Assembly: GCA_023053575.1 (NCBI GenBank)
Contig: JAKZAP010000016.1
Span: 12,914,030-12,978,029 of the forward strand
Length of the DNA stretch: 64,000 bases
Direction: 5' to 3'
DNA from: Branchinecta lynchi
Lineage: Eukaryota > Arthropoda > Branchiopoda > Anostraca > Branchinectidae
A program made the position numbers and the translations under genes. Shown in pieces: positions 1-11,957 of the stretch (the first letter of the stretch is position 1; every line of letters starts with the position of its first letter). The notes under the pieces were generated by a model, which did no database searches, was not told the origin of the DNA, and saw only the letters and a list, made by a program, of their open reading frames with translations.

Positions 1-334
1 AATGTTAAAAAAAAGTTCAGTCCGTTATTTCGTTATTAAAAAAGCAAAAATTAACCTCCAGAAAATTCGGCGAAAAGTATTTGTCGTTTCCAACATGGCC
101 GTTTACTGCTTTTTGAATGCATAGACTGGTGAAACTGTCGGTCGGGGTTTCAAGACCTATGGTAATCGGCCCTTTAATAAGGTCATCGAAATAAGGCTAG
201 TTCTCAACTATTAACTTGTTCGTCTTATATGAAACTAATTCTAGTTTATCGCTCTCGATAGATTTAACAATTCCTTCGTAACCGTTCGCGAACTTCGAAG
301 CTTCAGTATAGGCATTTCGTAGTGCTGCGTGAGA
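1..334. other. Unassigned sequence, no gene seen
   Basis: AT-rich sequence with no exon-like open frame, splice-bounded block or inverted termini that I can recognise. It leads directly into a family A repeat copy. Confidence 0.4.
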
Positions 335-1402
335 AAAGCAAGACCAAAGGTTTCGATGAGATTCCAAAATTTAATATTTGCTCCCGACAATTCGGTCTTG
401 TAGATATTCGGTCTTCAACAGACTTCTTAAACTTTTTACTTTTAAAATTTACAAACAGGTTCAGGCCAATGGTAATAATCAGAGAAGACAAAGTTCGTAT
501 TTGACAGTGCAAACCCAGCTAAATTTCGACGAGTTCAGATGTATTCAGATATCCGTTTTGCGCTGTCAAATATTCAAACATGGATTCAGCATACGGTTTA
601 CCCTAGAGCCTACGTTTTATCTCCTTCCTTACTTACTTCTGCTCAACTTCCAGTTTCGGCCGGATTCCGGACAAACTGCTTATCTGGCAAAAAAATAAAG
701 CTCAAAAACGAACTCAGCATGTCTCCTTACCCCTACATCCAACGTCTAATAAACTTCAGATTAAACTTTTACTTTTAAAAAAATTTCCGGTTTCAGCCGG
801 ATTCCGAGCGATCTATACCTCCGGTGAGAAAATGATTGTCATATGCAAATTCAGCGTGTCTTCTTACCCGCAAATCGAACATCTTATCAAATTTAAATAA
901 AACTTTTACTTTTAACAAATTCCTCTGTTTTGGCTGGATTCCAGACGAACTAATTGTCCGGCGACAAAATAAATTTCATATTCAGACTCAGCACGTCTTT
1001 TTGCCCCGTTTATTGAACCTCTAATCAACTTCATATTATACTTTTACTTTTCAAAAAAATTTCCGGTTTTTGCCGGATTCCGGGTGAACTATTTGTCCGG
1101 CGAGAAAATAAATTTACTATTCGAATTCAGCATGTCTCCTTACCCCTAAATCAACTATCCCAATAGCTTTTGAAAAATACTTGTTTTGCTCTTTAATTTG
1201 AAACCCCTCCCCAACCCTCAAACATAGGGCTACAGAGCCCATCTTCGAACTTGACCTGGACTTTGACGCAAAGGATCCTCCCACCAAGTTTCATCAAAAT
1301 AGCTCAATCCCCTCGATAGAGGGGATGTCGTGCGGAGAGTTGGACAGACGGACAACTTTTGCGGTGCTACCACTTACTCCACTTACGTTTTGGAATCCCA
1401 AA
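335..1402 (+). mobile_element. Family A repeat copy (GGGATCCC-ended, ~120 bp tandem core), diverged
   Basis: It opens with a variant of ACAAGACCAAAGGTTTCG and closes with the ACGTTTTGG..TCCCAAAAA terminus. Between them are about five diverged units carrying the CCGGATTCCGG..GAACTA..TGTCCGGCGAGAAAAT core, at a spacing of about 120 bp. The right part contains the conserved block with TTTCATCAAAATA and GGACAGACGGAC. Short open frames here are repeat noise. This copy is more diverged than those at 24.7 and 59.6 kb, so it is probably older. Confidence 0.7.
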
Positions 1403-1739
1403 AACAATTAAAGTCGAGCGAATACCCAAATAAGTTTATGGGTGTATAGCACTTGTAACTGGATTTGGTAATCCTATCTAGCTCTTCATCTTTCTTCATA
1501 CTAACTAGTCCTTTATTTTTGGTTTCCGCAAATTTGAAGTGGCAGTATGTACACTGGAAAGATCTTATCTGATCCAGAGTAAAAATGGGCTTACTCCAAA
1601 TATTCTTTCGACACAACTCGATGGTTGTCGGTGACCTTCTCCCGTAGGCACTTCAGACCTATCTTTGCAGAATGGTCAATAATGTGTATTAGAATATTGT
1701 GATTGATATTAACAAGTAGTGACCTGAAATACAAAAATC

Positions 1740-1795
1740 CTGCTCAGCCGGGATTTGAACACAGGACCCTTCGCTTGCATGCCGACCGCTTTATT
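1740..1795 (-). repeat. tRNA-like (B-box bearing) fragment, probably SINE or tRNA relic
   Basis: Read on the minus strand, the sequence has a Pol III B-box-like GTTCAAATCCC preceded by a tRNA-like middle. No complete acceptor stem can be paired, so it is not an intact tRNA gene. A tRNA-derived SINE head or a pseudo-tRNA fits. Confidence 0.4.
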
Positions 1796-1850
1796 CGTTT
1801 ATTTGTCTTGGTACAAGTCCCTTGTATAAAGCGCCATTTATGTGATATTA

Positions 1851-2143
1851 AGCGTGTTCCATCCTACATACCGTAGTTACTACACATGAGGTCAAGAATT
1901 CTGGCTTTTTGCCGTCAAGGCTGGAACGACTTTTCTATTTTCCAGCAGAATATCATGCCACGGGCGAACCCGACCAGTCACGTTACAGAGATCCGTAGTT
2001 ACTACGCTCCCGAGCGTGGTAAGCAAATAGTTACTATTAGTTACCATTTCGAGAAGGTTGGAACGGTCAGCGTAGTAACTTTTGGTGAGGTTGGAACGGA
2101 AATAGTAACTAATAGTTACATTTGTAGAAGGGTGGAACACGCT
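1851..2143. mobile_element. MITE-like element with 10 bp perfect terminal inverted repeats
   Basis: The 293 bp segment starts AGCGTGTTCC and ends GGAACACGCT. Subterminal imperfect inverted repeats built on GTAGTTACT / AGTAACTA continue inward, and the interior repeats GTTGGAACGG and GTAACT several times. Target-site duplication is not clear: TTA lies on the left and CAT on the right. An 84-91 codon frame through it is an artefact of the repeats. Confidence 0.6.
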
Positions 2144-2160
2144 CATTGTAAGTGTTGTTA

Positions 2161-2715
2161 AGCATTGTCCTAATAGGTGTGATAAGGTGAATAGTGCTAT
2201 ACGCGATGTTTACGTCCTAATACACACGCCTGTTCAAATACAACCCAAGAGGTTCTTATCAATGCGGCGGTCGGTGTTGCCAAGGTAATACAATTTTTTG
2301 AGCTCTAAAAATATCCGATAAGGTTCTTAGTACTACTTGAAGTACACAAGTACAATATAACACAAATTATACTGTAAAAAAGCTATTAAAATAAGGGATG
2401 GACAGCATTGATCCTTCAACTGACGAAAATCAGTCGTAATAGAACAAAAACATGTTTTTTTAAGAAAAGTTGTTTCTTTAGCTTCCAAAAAAGTAGAACT
2501 TTTGTGCTTTATTTGGCAACCCTGACGACGCTGCGCCTCTCCTCGGCCCGCTGGTGGAACCAACCGAGCGATCTGATTGGCTCTGCATAAGAAAGAATAG
2601 AGCCGAGCTCTATTTTCCTTATTCGCCTTGTTACAGCGCGCTTCGAAGAAAAGAGGAATCTGTAATAAATCTTATACGCGGTAATACACCTTATTAGACC
2701 AATTAGGACAATGCT
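2161..2715. mobile_element. Harbinger-like MITE D1 with TTA target duplication
   Basis: The termini are AGCATTGTCC and GGACAATGCT, flanked on both sides by TTA (2158-2160 and 2716-2718). Three-base TTA duplications are typical of PIF/Harbinger elements. A second, inverted copy lies at 51076-52886 and is interrupted by a LINE. The right end of D1 lies only 24 bp upstream of a host splice acceptor. Confidence 0.75.
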
Positions 2716-2742
2716 TTAGATTTTTAATGAATATCTCCCTAG

Positions 2743-2897
2743 GCGGTCCTACTCCCAGTGTTCTGCACGAAGTTGACGTCCCCATTATGACGAATAGAGA
2801 GTGCCACGATATGTTTAAGAAAGCAGGACACTCGAAGAAAGTTCTGGACAGCTTCTTATGCGCAGGATACCCCGATGGGCAAAAAGATTCTTGTGAG
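2743..2897 (+). CDS. Trypsin-like S1 serine protease, penultimate exon (partial gene)
   Basis: This internal exon encodes about 51 residues of a chymotrypsin-fold (S1) serine protease. The peptide runs GGPTPSVLHEVDVPIM, then TNRECHDMFK, then FLCAGYPDGQKDSCE. The order 'LxEVxVPI..C..(M)FCAG...DSC' is diagnostic of the segment just before the catalytic serine. The acceptor is CTCCCTAG at 2735-2742 with phase-1 entry, and the donor is GAG|GTGAGT at 2897/2898, phase 0. Joined to 12152 the peptide reads DSCE-GDSGGP. The aspartate six residues before the catalytic serine (D189, chymotrypsin numbering) predicts cleavage after Lys/Arg. The open frame continues past the donor but loses family similarity there. 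Exons carrying His57 and Asp102 are not in the window and should lie upstream. D1 ends 24 bp before the acceptor. Confidence 0.88.
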
Positions 2898-2996
2898 GTG
2901 AGTGCCAAATTATCAAGGACGACGAACCCAAAACCAGGGTTGTCATGGGCAGAACGAAAGTTGTGTTTTATTGGAAGTTGAAGTAACGACTTTTTT

Positions 2997-3240
2997 TAAA
3001 GGACCCCTCGCACTATTTTCTCCTCAACTTACAGTATTTTAAGCTATTTGAATACTTTAAAACAAAGATGTGCTTCAACAAATAACCCAAGGTTTTTTCT
3101 GTTTTAAGCCTTTTCCGAGACCCGTTGACTTGTAGTGAAAACAGGGAAACAATTTACATAACTGCTTTTTCTGATGGAAAAACTTCTCGCAGACAACCGT
3201 CGACAGTGGGACACACATCGACGGTAGCAAAACACGGCAA
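2997..3240 (-). repeat. Dispersed repeat F, inverted relative to 49675-49934
   Basis: About 240 bp match the reverse complement of 49675-49934, including blocks such as TTTAAGCC..TTTCCGAGACCCGTTGA and AAAGGACCCCT. The two copies are clearly diverged. No coding frame or termini were recognised. Confidence 0.6.
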
Positions 3241-3459
3241 GTGAGAAAATCAGTGTGGTTGTATTAGAGGGGTTACAATCTACTGTACGAAATTGGGGTC
3301 TCCGGGCTTTGAAATATATGGATTGATTATGGAAGTAGGTTGAGCTAGTATTATAGGTAATTACGACTCCTTAATGCTAGTTCGAGGAACACTGATGTTC
3401 TTACGCTAGTCTAGTAGTTTTTTACAATATAACGGTCGTCATCTTGCAAACTTCAGGTA

Positions 3460-3535
3460 GTACTAAGACAACTTTTTCTGATCTTTAGAAGCGCGAAAAA
3501 TTTTATCAGTGTGGCAATACTGCCCAAGACCCAGT
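3460..3535. repeat. Fragment of Harbinger-like element D
   Basis: The stretch around TTTTTCTGATCTTTAGAAG and ATTTTATCAG matches the D2 interior near 52720-52770. It is an isolated fragment without termini. Confidence 0.5.
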
Positions 3536-3705
3536 TTTCGGAAACTGGTAAAATTGAGCTAGGTTTCTGGGGCGCACGCGGTTTATCGCTGATTTGCAGT
3601 AACCCTTTACCTAGATCCCCTATTAAAGTCCCAAATAGTCATAGATAATCTTGATCTGAGCCCCAGGAAAACTAATGTAAAGTTCAACTGTAAAGCCAGC
3701 TCTCT

Positions 3706-4050
3706 TTTGGGATCCCAAAACGTAAGTGTCGCGATACCTATGACTTCGCAAAAGTTGGCTGTCTATCCTTCTTCCCGTCCGTCTGTCAGCACGATAACTC
3801 CCGCAGGGATTTTGTTCAAACTTGGTCTGACGATTCTTTGAGTCAAGGGACAGGTCGTGTTCGTAGGTGGGCTCCGTAGCCCTATATTTAGGGGGTGGAG
3901 GTCCAAATTGAGGGGTGAGTTTTTGAAAGCTGATATAGTAGATTTAGGGGTAAGGAGACATGCTAAATCCATATGTGAATATCATTTTCAACCAGGGCAT
4001 ATAGTTCGTGATCAAAACCGGAAAATTTGTTAAAAGTAAAAGTTTTATTG
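3706..4050 (-). mobile_element. Family A repeat copy, truncated
   Basis: It begins with the reversed A terminus (TTTTGGGATCCCAAAACG) and the CGTCTGTC..GCACGATAACTC block. It then reaches only part of one tandem unit before stopping next to the hairpin GTGTTGCGAGAGCAACAC of family B. Confidence 0.7.
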
Positions 4051-4083
4051 TGTTGCGAGAGCAACACTTTGGTTTTGTCCTCG

Positions 4084-4113
4084 TTTTTTTTTTTTTTTTT
4101 TTTTTTTTTTTCC
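4084..4113. repeat. Poly(T) tract of about 30 bp
   Basis: An uninterrupted T run joins a family B hairpin remnant (4055-4080) to the far end of the B1 copy. It may reflect a slippage-prone junction. Confidence 0.85.
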
Positions 4114-7100
4114 TATGACTCCGATTTCATTTTATTCCTGGTAACTGGGAAGGGTCTAACCTGTGCGGTTTTTACGGAAAGTGTGGACCTTAGGCCGGAT
4201 TGATGAATATGACATTACATTTTGGAAAGCTCCGTAGAACTCTTGCCTGGGGCCAATAAGGATGGTTTTTGCTTGTCATCGAGCCAGAGCCTACGGTTTG
4301 CGAAGTGAAGTGGAGTTGTATAGCCTATGTCGGAAAAGACCATCTCAAGTTGTGTAGAGAACTTTTCGTTTCATCAAACCATGTTTCTGCTTTCGAGTGG
4401 AAAGCTCCGTTCTAGCACGCTAGCAGGCAGGCACCAGTTTCAAATTGAAGATGGACTAAAATCTATAAGTGTTAAATATATGCGGCAGTTACCCGGCCCC
4501 ACAGCCAACATATCTTCTTTGAGTGATAAATAGAAAAATCTACAGAGACAAAAAAGTGGCTTTTTCCCACGGGTCCGAAAGTGCTGCCATCTATTGTTTC
4601 TGTCCATGTCTGCGACGATTCCAGCTGAGTTTATAATTTTTTTTTTTTTGCACTTGGGTTTGCGGTAGAGTAACGGTATCAGATGTGCTCCTTAAACTTT
4701 AAAAGTTCTCTCATTGCTAAAGAAACTAGAGCTTATCCTTTGCTCCTTTCTAAGTCGTGACGTTAGAAAGTTGGCCTACGGCAAAAAAGTCAACTTTTGA
4801 ACTAAGACAGGTAGAATTTTTTTTTCGACGGCAATCGATAGCCACTGATGAGCTGATCAAAGTATATGTCATCCATTTTTTGGTACAAAAATTCCTTCAT
4901 GAGATACACCAGTTTGAAAATTTCAAAGGGGTTGACAACTTCAGTAGTAAGGTACATTGAAACCAAAAATAGGCGATAGCAGTTATGAGCCATGTAGGGG
5001 ACTTTTAAGCAACAGTCGACTGTTAGCTCATAATCATCTTCGGTAATGAGGGCCTTGCAGCTTTTGCTAGTTGGTGTACCTGTTATTTGTTTCCGGTGTA
5101 TTCGATGGTAAGAACAATTTGGTTCCTTTTGTGTACGCGATTTCAGCTGAGTTTATCATTCGTTTTTTTGCACTTGGGTTTGCGGTAGAGAAATGGTATC
5201 AGATGTACCTCTTAAACTTTAGAAGTTCTCCCATTGCTAAAGAAACTAGAGCTTATCCTTTGCTCCTTTCTAAGTGGTGACGTTAGAAAGTTGGCCTACG
5301 GCAAAAAAGTCAACTTTTGAACTAAGACAGGTAGAATTTTTTTTTAGACGGCAATCGATAGCCGCTGATGAGCTGATCAAAGTATATGTCATCCATTTTT
5401 TGATACACAAATTCCTTCATGAGATACACCAGTTTGAAAGTTTCAAGGGGTTGACAACTTCAGTAGTAAGATACACACTGAAACCAAAAATAGGTGATAC
5501 CAGTTGTGAGAAATGTAGGGGACTTGTACGCGGCAGTCGAGTGTTAGCTCATAATCATCTTCAGCAATGAGGGGTTTGCAGCTTTCGCTAGTTGGCGTAC
5601 CTGTCATTTGATGGTAAGAACAATTAGGTTCCCAATTGTAAGACATACAAGGGACTTGTCAGTAATAATAGGCTGTTATGCTACAAAAATCTTCAGCGAT
5701 GAGGGGTTTGCAACTTTTGCTAGCCGGTGTACCCATTATTTTTATCCGGTGAACTTGATGTTCTATCACGGGAAAGGGACTTGTCAGTAGAATCGGTGCA
5801 CGAGGGGCTAGAAATTTATGCAAATTGTTGCACATTGTATTCGATTTATATAAAACTGACGGTAAGAAAGTTTGTATCGATGGTCTTTCGCTGTATCCTA
5901 GGATTTACTGTTTTCGCAACGGGTACAAACGATAATGTAAAACAAGGTAGTTTCGTAATAATTAATTTTGCCATCTATGGTATTTTAATCCTGAAAAGTT
6001 ACGGATAGCTTTATAATACCAACTAGATTATATAGGATATTGTTCCAAGTTTTCATCCGTCACAATGTCAACGATTGAAAACGATAAAGTTCAACTGACT
6101 GCAAAGTCAATTTAGTCCCTTTTTCCGATATTCTTTTGTTGTGGTTAGGGCAATCGATGCCCTTGATGAGCTGATCAAAGTATATGTCATCCATTTTTTT
6201 GAACAAAAATCCTTCATGAGATAAACCAGTTTGAAAGTTTCAAGGGGTTGACAACTTCAGGAGTAGGGTACACACTTAAACCAAAAATAGGCGATACCAG
6301 TTGTGAGACATGTAAGGGACTTGTAAGCAACAGTCGACTTTACAGCAACAGTCGACTGTTAGCTCATAATCATCTTCGGCAATGAGGAGTTTGAAGCTTT
6401 TGCTAGTTGGTATACCTGTTATTTGTATCAGGTGTATTAGATGGTAAGAACAATTTTGTTCCCAAAAAGCCAAAACGGCTTTTATGCTATAATCATCTTC
6501 AGCGATGAGGGGTTTGCAACTCTTAATAGCTGGTGTATCCATTATTTGTTCCGATGAATTTGATGTCAGTCACGGGAGAGGGACTTGTAAGTAAGAATCG
6601 GTTCACGAGGGGCTAGAAATTTTTGAAAATTGGTGCACATTGTATTCGATATCTGTAAATATGACGGTAAGAAAGTTTGCATTGATTGTCTATCGCTATA
6701 ACCGAGGATTAACTGTTTACACAACGGGTACAAACGATACGGTAATCTAAAACAATAAGGTAGTTTTGTAACAATTAATAGTGTCATCTATGGTATTTTA
6801 ATCCTGAAACGTTACGGATAGCTTTGTAATACCAACTAGATTATATAAGATATTGTTCCAAGTTTTCATCCGTCACGATATCTACGATTGAAAAGGATAA
6901 AGTTTAACTGAACGCCAAGTCAATTTAGTCCCTTCTTCCGATATTGTTTTGTTGTTGGTTTTACAACGCTAAAGAACAGCTTTTGATCATGTGATTATTC
7001 TTTTAGAACATACCGTTTTAAAAGCTTCGATAAGTTGACAATTTCAGCATTTAACCGACAGCGAAGAAACAAAACCAAAGTGTTGCTCTCGCAACACTTT

Positions 7101-7165
7101 AGTCGGCGAAGCCGGACAAAGGTTGCGGCAACACTTCACGTTGCCCCGGCAACGTAGGTCTAGTC
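4114..7165 (-). mobile_element. Family B repeat copy B1, about 3.05 kb
   Basis: In reverse orientation it matches the 54562-59556 copy (after removing a nested C element) and 62838-64000. Inside it a ~525 bp segment is tandemly duplicated: the GCACTTGGGTTTGCGGTAGAG block appears at about 4650 and again at about 5174. Shorter ~150 bp subunits with ACAAGTCCC and AGTCGACTGTT also recur. The terminus at 7083-7165 is a cluster of four hairpins. No transposase or other protein domain was recognised, and all frames are short. It looks non-autonomous. Confidence 0.7.
7083..7163 (-). repeat. Four-hairpin terminal module of family B
   Basis: Four short palindromes follow one another: GTGTTGCTCTCGCAACAC, a CGGC..GCCG stem, GTTGCGGCAAC, and GTTGCCCCGGCAAC. 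The same module is conserved in reverse at 62843-62928, and reduced versions occur at 4055 and 54562. Confidence 0.75.
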
Positions 7166-7167
7166 TG

Positions 7168-8075
7168 AAGTTGATTTTAGGGTCGATATAGAGGTAAGGA
7201 AATATGCCGAATCCATGTATGAATATTATCTTCTCGCCGGACAAATAGTTCGCCCGGAATCCAGCCAAAACCGGAAATTTTTTTAGAAGTAAAAGTTTTA
7301 TCTGATTAGATTAGAGGTTTTACGTAGTGGTAAGGAGACCTGTTTTTTCTTTTTTTTTAACTTTATCTTCTTGCTGGATAAGGAGTTCGCCTAGAATCCG
7401 TTCGAAACCGGAAATTTTGTAAAAATAAGTTTATTCTTAGGTCGATGAAATGTTCGTATCGGTTGTAAGAACGCGCGATAAATCCTTTCTGAACTTTATT
7501 TACTTGTCCTCCGACAAGTAATTCTGCTGAAATCCACCAAAACCCGGAACTTCGGTAAACTCGAGAAGGTGAATTTCCAAGTCGATTATATACTAAAACT
7601 AATTACTGGAAAGTCGGTAATTCTCAACGAAACATAGAGGAGTTAACTCAACCGTTTGAGCGTCAGACTGCAGATATATAGGTAGATATATAGGTATATA
7701 GGTACTTGGTTCGCCTCTCACTGTCGCCTGTTACCGGCCTTTTTGGTCTGCATACATTTTGCGAAGTTCTACAGCTGCTAGACATCGATTCAAAGGTTCG
7801 ACATAATGGTAAGAATACATGCTGAACCCATATCTGAGTTTTATTTTCCGGTCAGTCAAATCTGGACTGGACCTGAAATTTTGTATGAGTAAAATCCTTT
7901 CTGAAGTTGGTTAGAGGGTCGGTCAGGGTTAAAAGACATCCGGTAGTTTGTCCGGAATGCAGACGCAATTTTTCAAAGTAAAGACTTCTTATCCGATTAA
8001 AGATGATTGGGGGTAAACATCCATGCTGGATCCATATCTTATCTTGGATTTCTCAGCTGATGAGCCGTTTGGCCG
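7168..8075 (-). mobile_element. Family A repeat copy, degenerate
   Basis: Reversed A core units (CGCCGGACAAATAGTTCGCC..GGAATCC) start directly beside the B1 hairpin module. They become progressively more diverged through 8075, where the ATGCTG.ATCCATATC..TTTCTCAG block near the A start is still visible. Confidence 0.6.
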
Positions 8076-9811
8076 CAATTTGTCAAGAACACCACTACGG
8101 TATCATTTTTTTTACATCGTCAAGCGCTTGATATGAATAAATAGTAAAATGTCTAAGGGGACCTGGCAAAGACCGAAAGTCCTTAAAGCACAAGTCTTAC
8201 TAGAAATGATCTTTTCACTATAAAATGGATCAGAAAAAACGTTTTCGAAAATACCATTACTTTCCACATGAAACTAGCGGTTCTCCTGTTAGCGCTTGTC
8301 GATTGTATCCAGCCTCCCTGCTCTCCGACGCGGCGGCTGGGCGCAAAAGATTTGAACACTGAACGTGCCTTGATTATAAAGTGGGAAAACTAAGCAAATA
8401 AAAGAAGTAATAAACAGAAGATTTTCACATCCTTATGTGGGAAAGAGTTGTCAGCGGAAAATTAAGATTCCGGCATACTTTTTGTTGGGTGACGGGAAAA
8501 CTCGGCAAGGCCGAAAAAGCGCTACAAATTCGTAGTTACGAAAGGAAACTATGGAGAAAGGTGGGGATTTTAGAAGCTAGTCATTCCATATGGGAGCTAT
8601 GTGTATTATAAAAGGCAGAATAAACAAGATAGGTCCTTTAAGTTTACTGTTTGGATCAAGAAATAAAATATATTGAATTCTTGGGATCCTATCAAAAACT
8701 GGTCTGGTTATACCTTGGATTTGAATCTGCTAAATTATCTTTACACTGCAGATTATTGAAAACATATTGATTGATTGAAAAAAAAAGTAAAAAAATTTAT
8801 TGTTCGTTTTTTTTCTTCACCTTGGGCTCTAGTAGTGACGCACTACTGCACACTATGCACTGCTGGCCGTCAAGACCAAGTTCACGCTTGGGGAACAGAA
8901 TATTCACAATTTGTTTCAGTTTCAGTTTCATTGGTCTATATTTAAAGACAACAAAAAATACACAATTAGCATTCCTGCCAGGAAAGCACAAAAGGAGTGC
9001 TTGACTAGGGAATGGAAATAACCGATATTAATTAAACAACAAACACAATCAACTAACTGTATTTCAACAAAAGCGTGCATTTCAATGACTGATGAAACGC
9101 AGCTCAGGAAATGTTCAATTTCAGATTGTAAAGTCACTTCTGGAGAAAGCAGTTGAAAAAAAAAAAAAAAAAAAAATCGTCAGTCGTTCATCTAATTGTA
9201 GTTGCTATAAGTTTCAAGCATGGGGGTAAACACACATAGAGATACCACAAATCTGAAAGCAAAACTTCATTCGATGAACACGATTATATGATTAGTAGGG
9301 CAACGAAGTAAAGCATTTTCATCAGGTCTTCAAGTAAATTAGTGATGTATAACTAGATTGTCCTATCTCATCTCTATTTGGTTCAACTTTAAGTGGGCCG
9401 TGAACATAATAGGCACTACTTGCCCTTCGAATTTAGTTAGGATTTACTTTCTCGGATACCTATAGTACGTCTTCATGGGCTGGAGAATGGCATACAGTGC
9501 TGACATAACTTAAGTTTAAAGTTGAAGAGCGCGTATTTACAAAACTGTCGACAGTTTTTGCCCTGTCCCTGTTAATAACAAACTCGATATCTGGATTCCC
9601 CTAAAAAAATGAGCAGTAGAAAATTAAAAATATTTGTTCATGAAGACTCTTATTCTTGTTTTTGTATACTAAAGAAGGATTGAATCTGTGTAAACGAAGA
9701 ATTGCTTATTTGCATTCGGCTCGAAAATTCAAGCCAAACACTCAAAGGACTTGTAAATGTGTTTTGGAAGAATTTAGTAAGTATGAGTTCTATGAGGTCT
9801 GCGATTGAAAC
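8076..9811. other. Intronic sequence with no recognised feature apart from small relics
   Basis: A tRNA-like B-box remnant (minus strand, about 8340-8380) and an A run of about 22 bp at 9155-9176 are visible. No exon-like frame with splice sites was found. About 24 short bases around 9310-9345 resemble 28170-28205 (CGAAGTAA..ATTTTCATC.GGTCTTCAAG), suggesting a low-copy dispersed repeat. Confidence 0.4.
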
Positions 9812-10016
9812 CAGGAGCACATGTCAGTCATTCAGGAACATACAGCGTTTCCTTCAGGATCATCCAGCATAGCTCGTTTAAAACACGATTTTGGGGGGAA
9901 TAACCTAGAAGTTGGTTATAAAAGACATGGGGGAGAAAAGTGTCAGCTGTACCATTTTTCCACACACCACGTCACGGCTGATAGAATTCTTTCGTAACCC
10001 CGACCCTACGTTGGTT

Positions 10017-10227
10017 TTTGTAACGCGCCTTGATCGGACTTGAAACCACTCCTGCAGGCTGTTCACCAGAATGAGGATTGTCGTTCCGGGCAGTTTTATT
10101 GTCTGTACCGCAGACTATGCTACTGCCCTGAACTGCCAGATGGTTAATGTGTATATAGGCTATAGTGTCCAGTTCTTTTATTTATGTGACGTATAATGTC
10201 ATGAATTAAATATATTGAATTGAATTA
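10017..10227 (+). mobile_element. LINE 3'-end insertion in the tandem array, (TTGAA)-type tail
   Basis: A 211 bp block interrupts the array and ends ATATTGAATTGAATTAAA, a simple-repeat tail like those of CR1/L2-group retrotransposons. Removing it restores the 204 bp spacing between neighbouring units. No protein-coding part is included. Confidence 0.65.
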
Positions 10228-11689
10228 AAGAGTACGTGTCGGTCATTCAGGAAAATATGGCGTTTCCTTCAAGATCATCCGGCCTAGCACGTTTGAAACA
10301 CGATTTTGGGGGAATAACCTAAAGGTTGGTTTTAAGACATGGATTCGAAATATATCAGCTGTATCATTTTTCCACACACCACGTCACGGCTGATAGAATT
10401 CTTTCGGGACCCCGACCCTACGGTGGTTAAGGAGTACGTGTCAGTCATTCAGGAACATATGGCGTTTCCTTCAAGATCATCCGGCCTAGCACGTTTGAAA
10501 CACGATTTGGGGGAATAACCTAGAGGTTGGTTATAAAAGACGTGGGGGAGAAAAGTATCAGCTGTACCATTTTTCCACACACCACGTCACGGCTGATATA
10601 ATTCTTTCGTAACCCCGACCCTACGTTGGTTAAAGAGTACGTGTCAGTCATTCGGGAACGTACGGCGTTTCTTTCAAGATCATCCGGCCTAGCACGTTTG
10701 AAACACGATTTTGGGGGAATAACCTAAAGGTTGGTTATAAAAGACATGGAGGATAAATTTATCAGCTCTACCATTTTTCCACACACCACGTCACGGCTTA
10801 TAGAATTCTTTCGGAACCCCGACCCTACGTTGGTTAAAGAGTACGTGTCAGTCATTCGGGAACGTACGGCGTTTCTTTCAAGATCATCCGGCCTAGCACG
10901 TTTGAAACACGATTTTGGGGGGAATAACCTAGAAGTTGGTTATAAAAGACATGGAGGAGAAAAGTATCAGCTGTACCATTTTTTCACACATCATGTCACG
11001 GCTGATAGAATTCTTTCGGAACCCCGACCCTACGTTGGTTAAAGAGTAGGTGTCAGTCATTCAGGAACATATGGCGTTTCCTTCAAGATCATCCGGCCTA
11101 GCACGTTTGAAACACGATTTGGGGGAATAACCTAAAGGTTGGTTATAAAAGACATGGATTCGAAATATATCAGCTGTATCATTTTTCCACACACCACGTC
11201 ACGGCTGATAGAATTCTTTCGTAACCCCGACCCTACGGTGGTTAAAGAGTACGTGTCAGTCATTCAGGAACATATGGCGTTTCCTTCAAGATCATCCGGC
11301 CTAGCACGTTTGAAACACGATTTTGGGGGAATAACCTAAAGGTTGGTTATAAAAGACATGGATTCGAAATATATCAGCTGTGTCATTTTTCCACACACCA
11401 CGTCACGGTTGATAGAATTCTTTCGTAACCCCGACCCTACGGTGGTTAAGGAGTACGTGTCAGTCATTCGGGAACGTACGGTGTTTCTTTCAAGATCATC
11501 CGGCCTAGCACGTTTGAAACACGATTTTGGGGGAATAACCTAAAGGTTGGTTATAAAAGACATGGATTCGAAATATATCAGCTGTATCATTTTTCCACAC
11601 ACCACGTCACGGCTGATAGAATTCTTTCGGGACCCCGACTCTACGGTGGTTAAAGAGTACGTGTCAGTCATTCAGGAACATACGGCGTT

Positions 11690-11957
11690 AAACTAAACCT
11701 ATACTTATTAATGAGTATTAGTTTGTGAGTAACTCCAGGCCGTTTAGCTATCAGATAAATAATACTAATAATTATAAAATACTTTTTTTTTGTATATATT
11801 TTTTGTTGTGAGATAGAGTGAGAAGCGTGATGGCATCCGTTTCTTCTGGGTTTGTTTGTTCATCCCGTTTGTCGCCCGGCTTTCGAGCCAGTCTCCCTGC
11901 TGGGGACGTTATGTAAATAGTGTTAAATATGTATATTCAAACAATAAAAGAACTTGA
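11690..11957 (+). mobile_element. LINE 3'-end insertion in the tandem array, AACTTGAA tail
   Basis: A ~268 bp block interrupts a unit after GGCGTT and ends AATAAAAGAACTTGAACC. The tail resembles the end of the RT-bearing LINE at 52640-52678, so it is probably a 3' fragment of a related family. Confidence 0.6.

Noticed and set aside
1740..1795. Candidate tRNA genes here and at 8340-8380, 20790-20835 and 31975-32045
   Set aside because: Only box A/B-like segments are present. Acceptor and anticodon stems cannot be paired, so they are SINE heads or relics.
4327..6787. Numerous 60-98 codon frames in the family B copy
   Set aside because: They repeat with the internal duplications and recur in all B copies without domains or splice sites.
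10731..11543. Open frames of 66-103 codons repeated along the tandem array, suggesting a repeat protein
   Set aside because: Units vary from 202 to 205 bp with single-base indels that break the frame, the peptide has no known domain, and the array is intronic.
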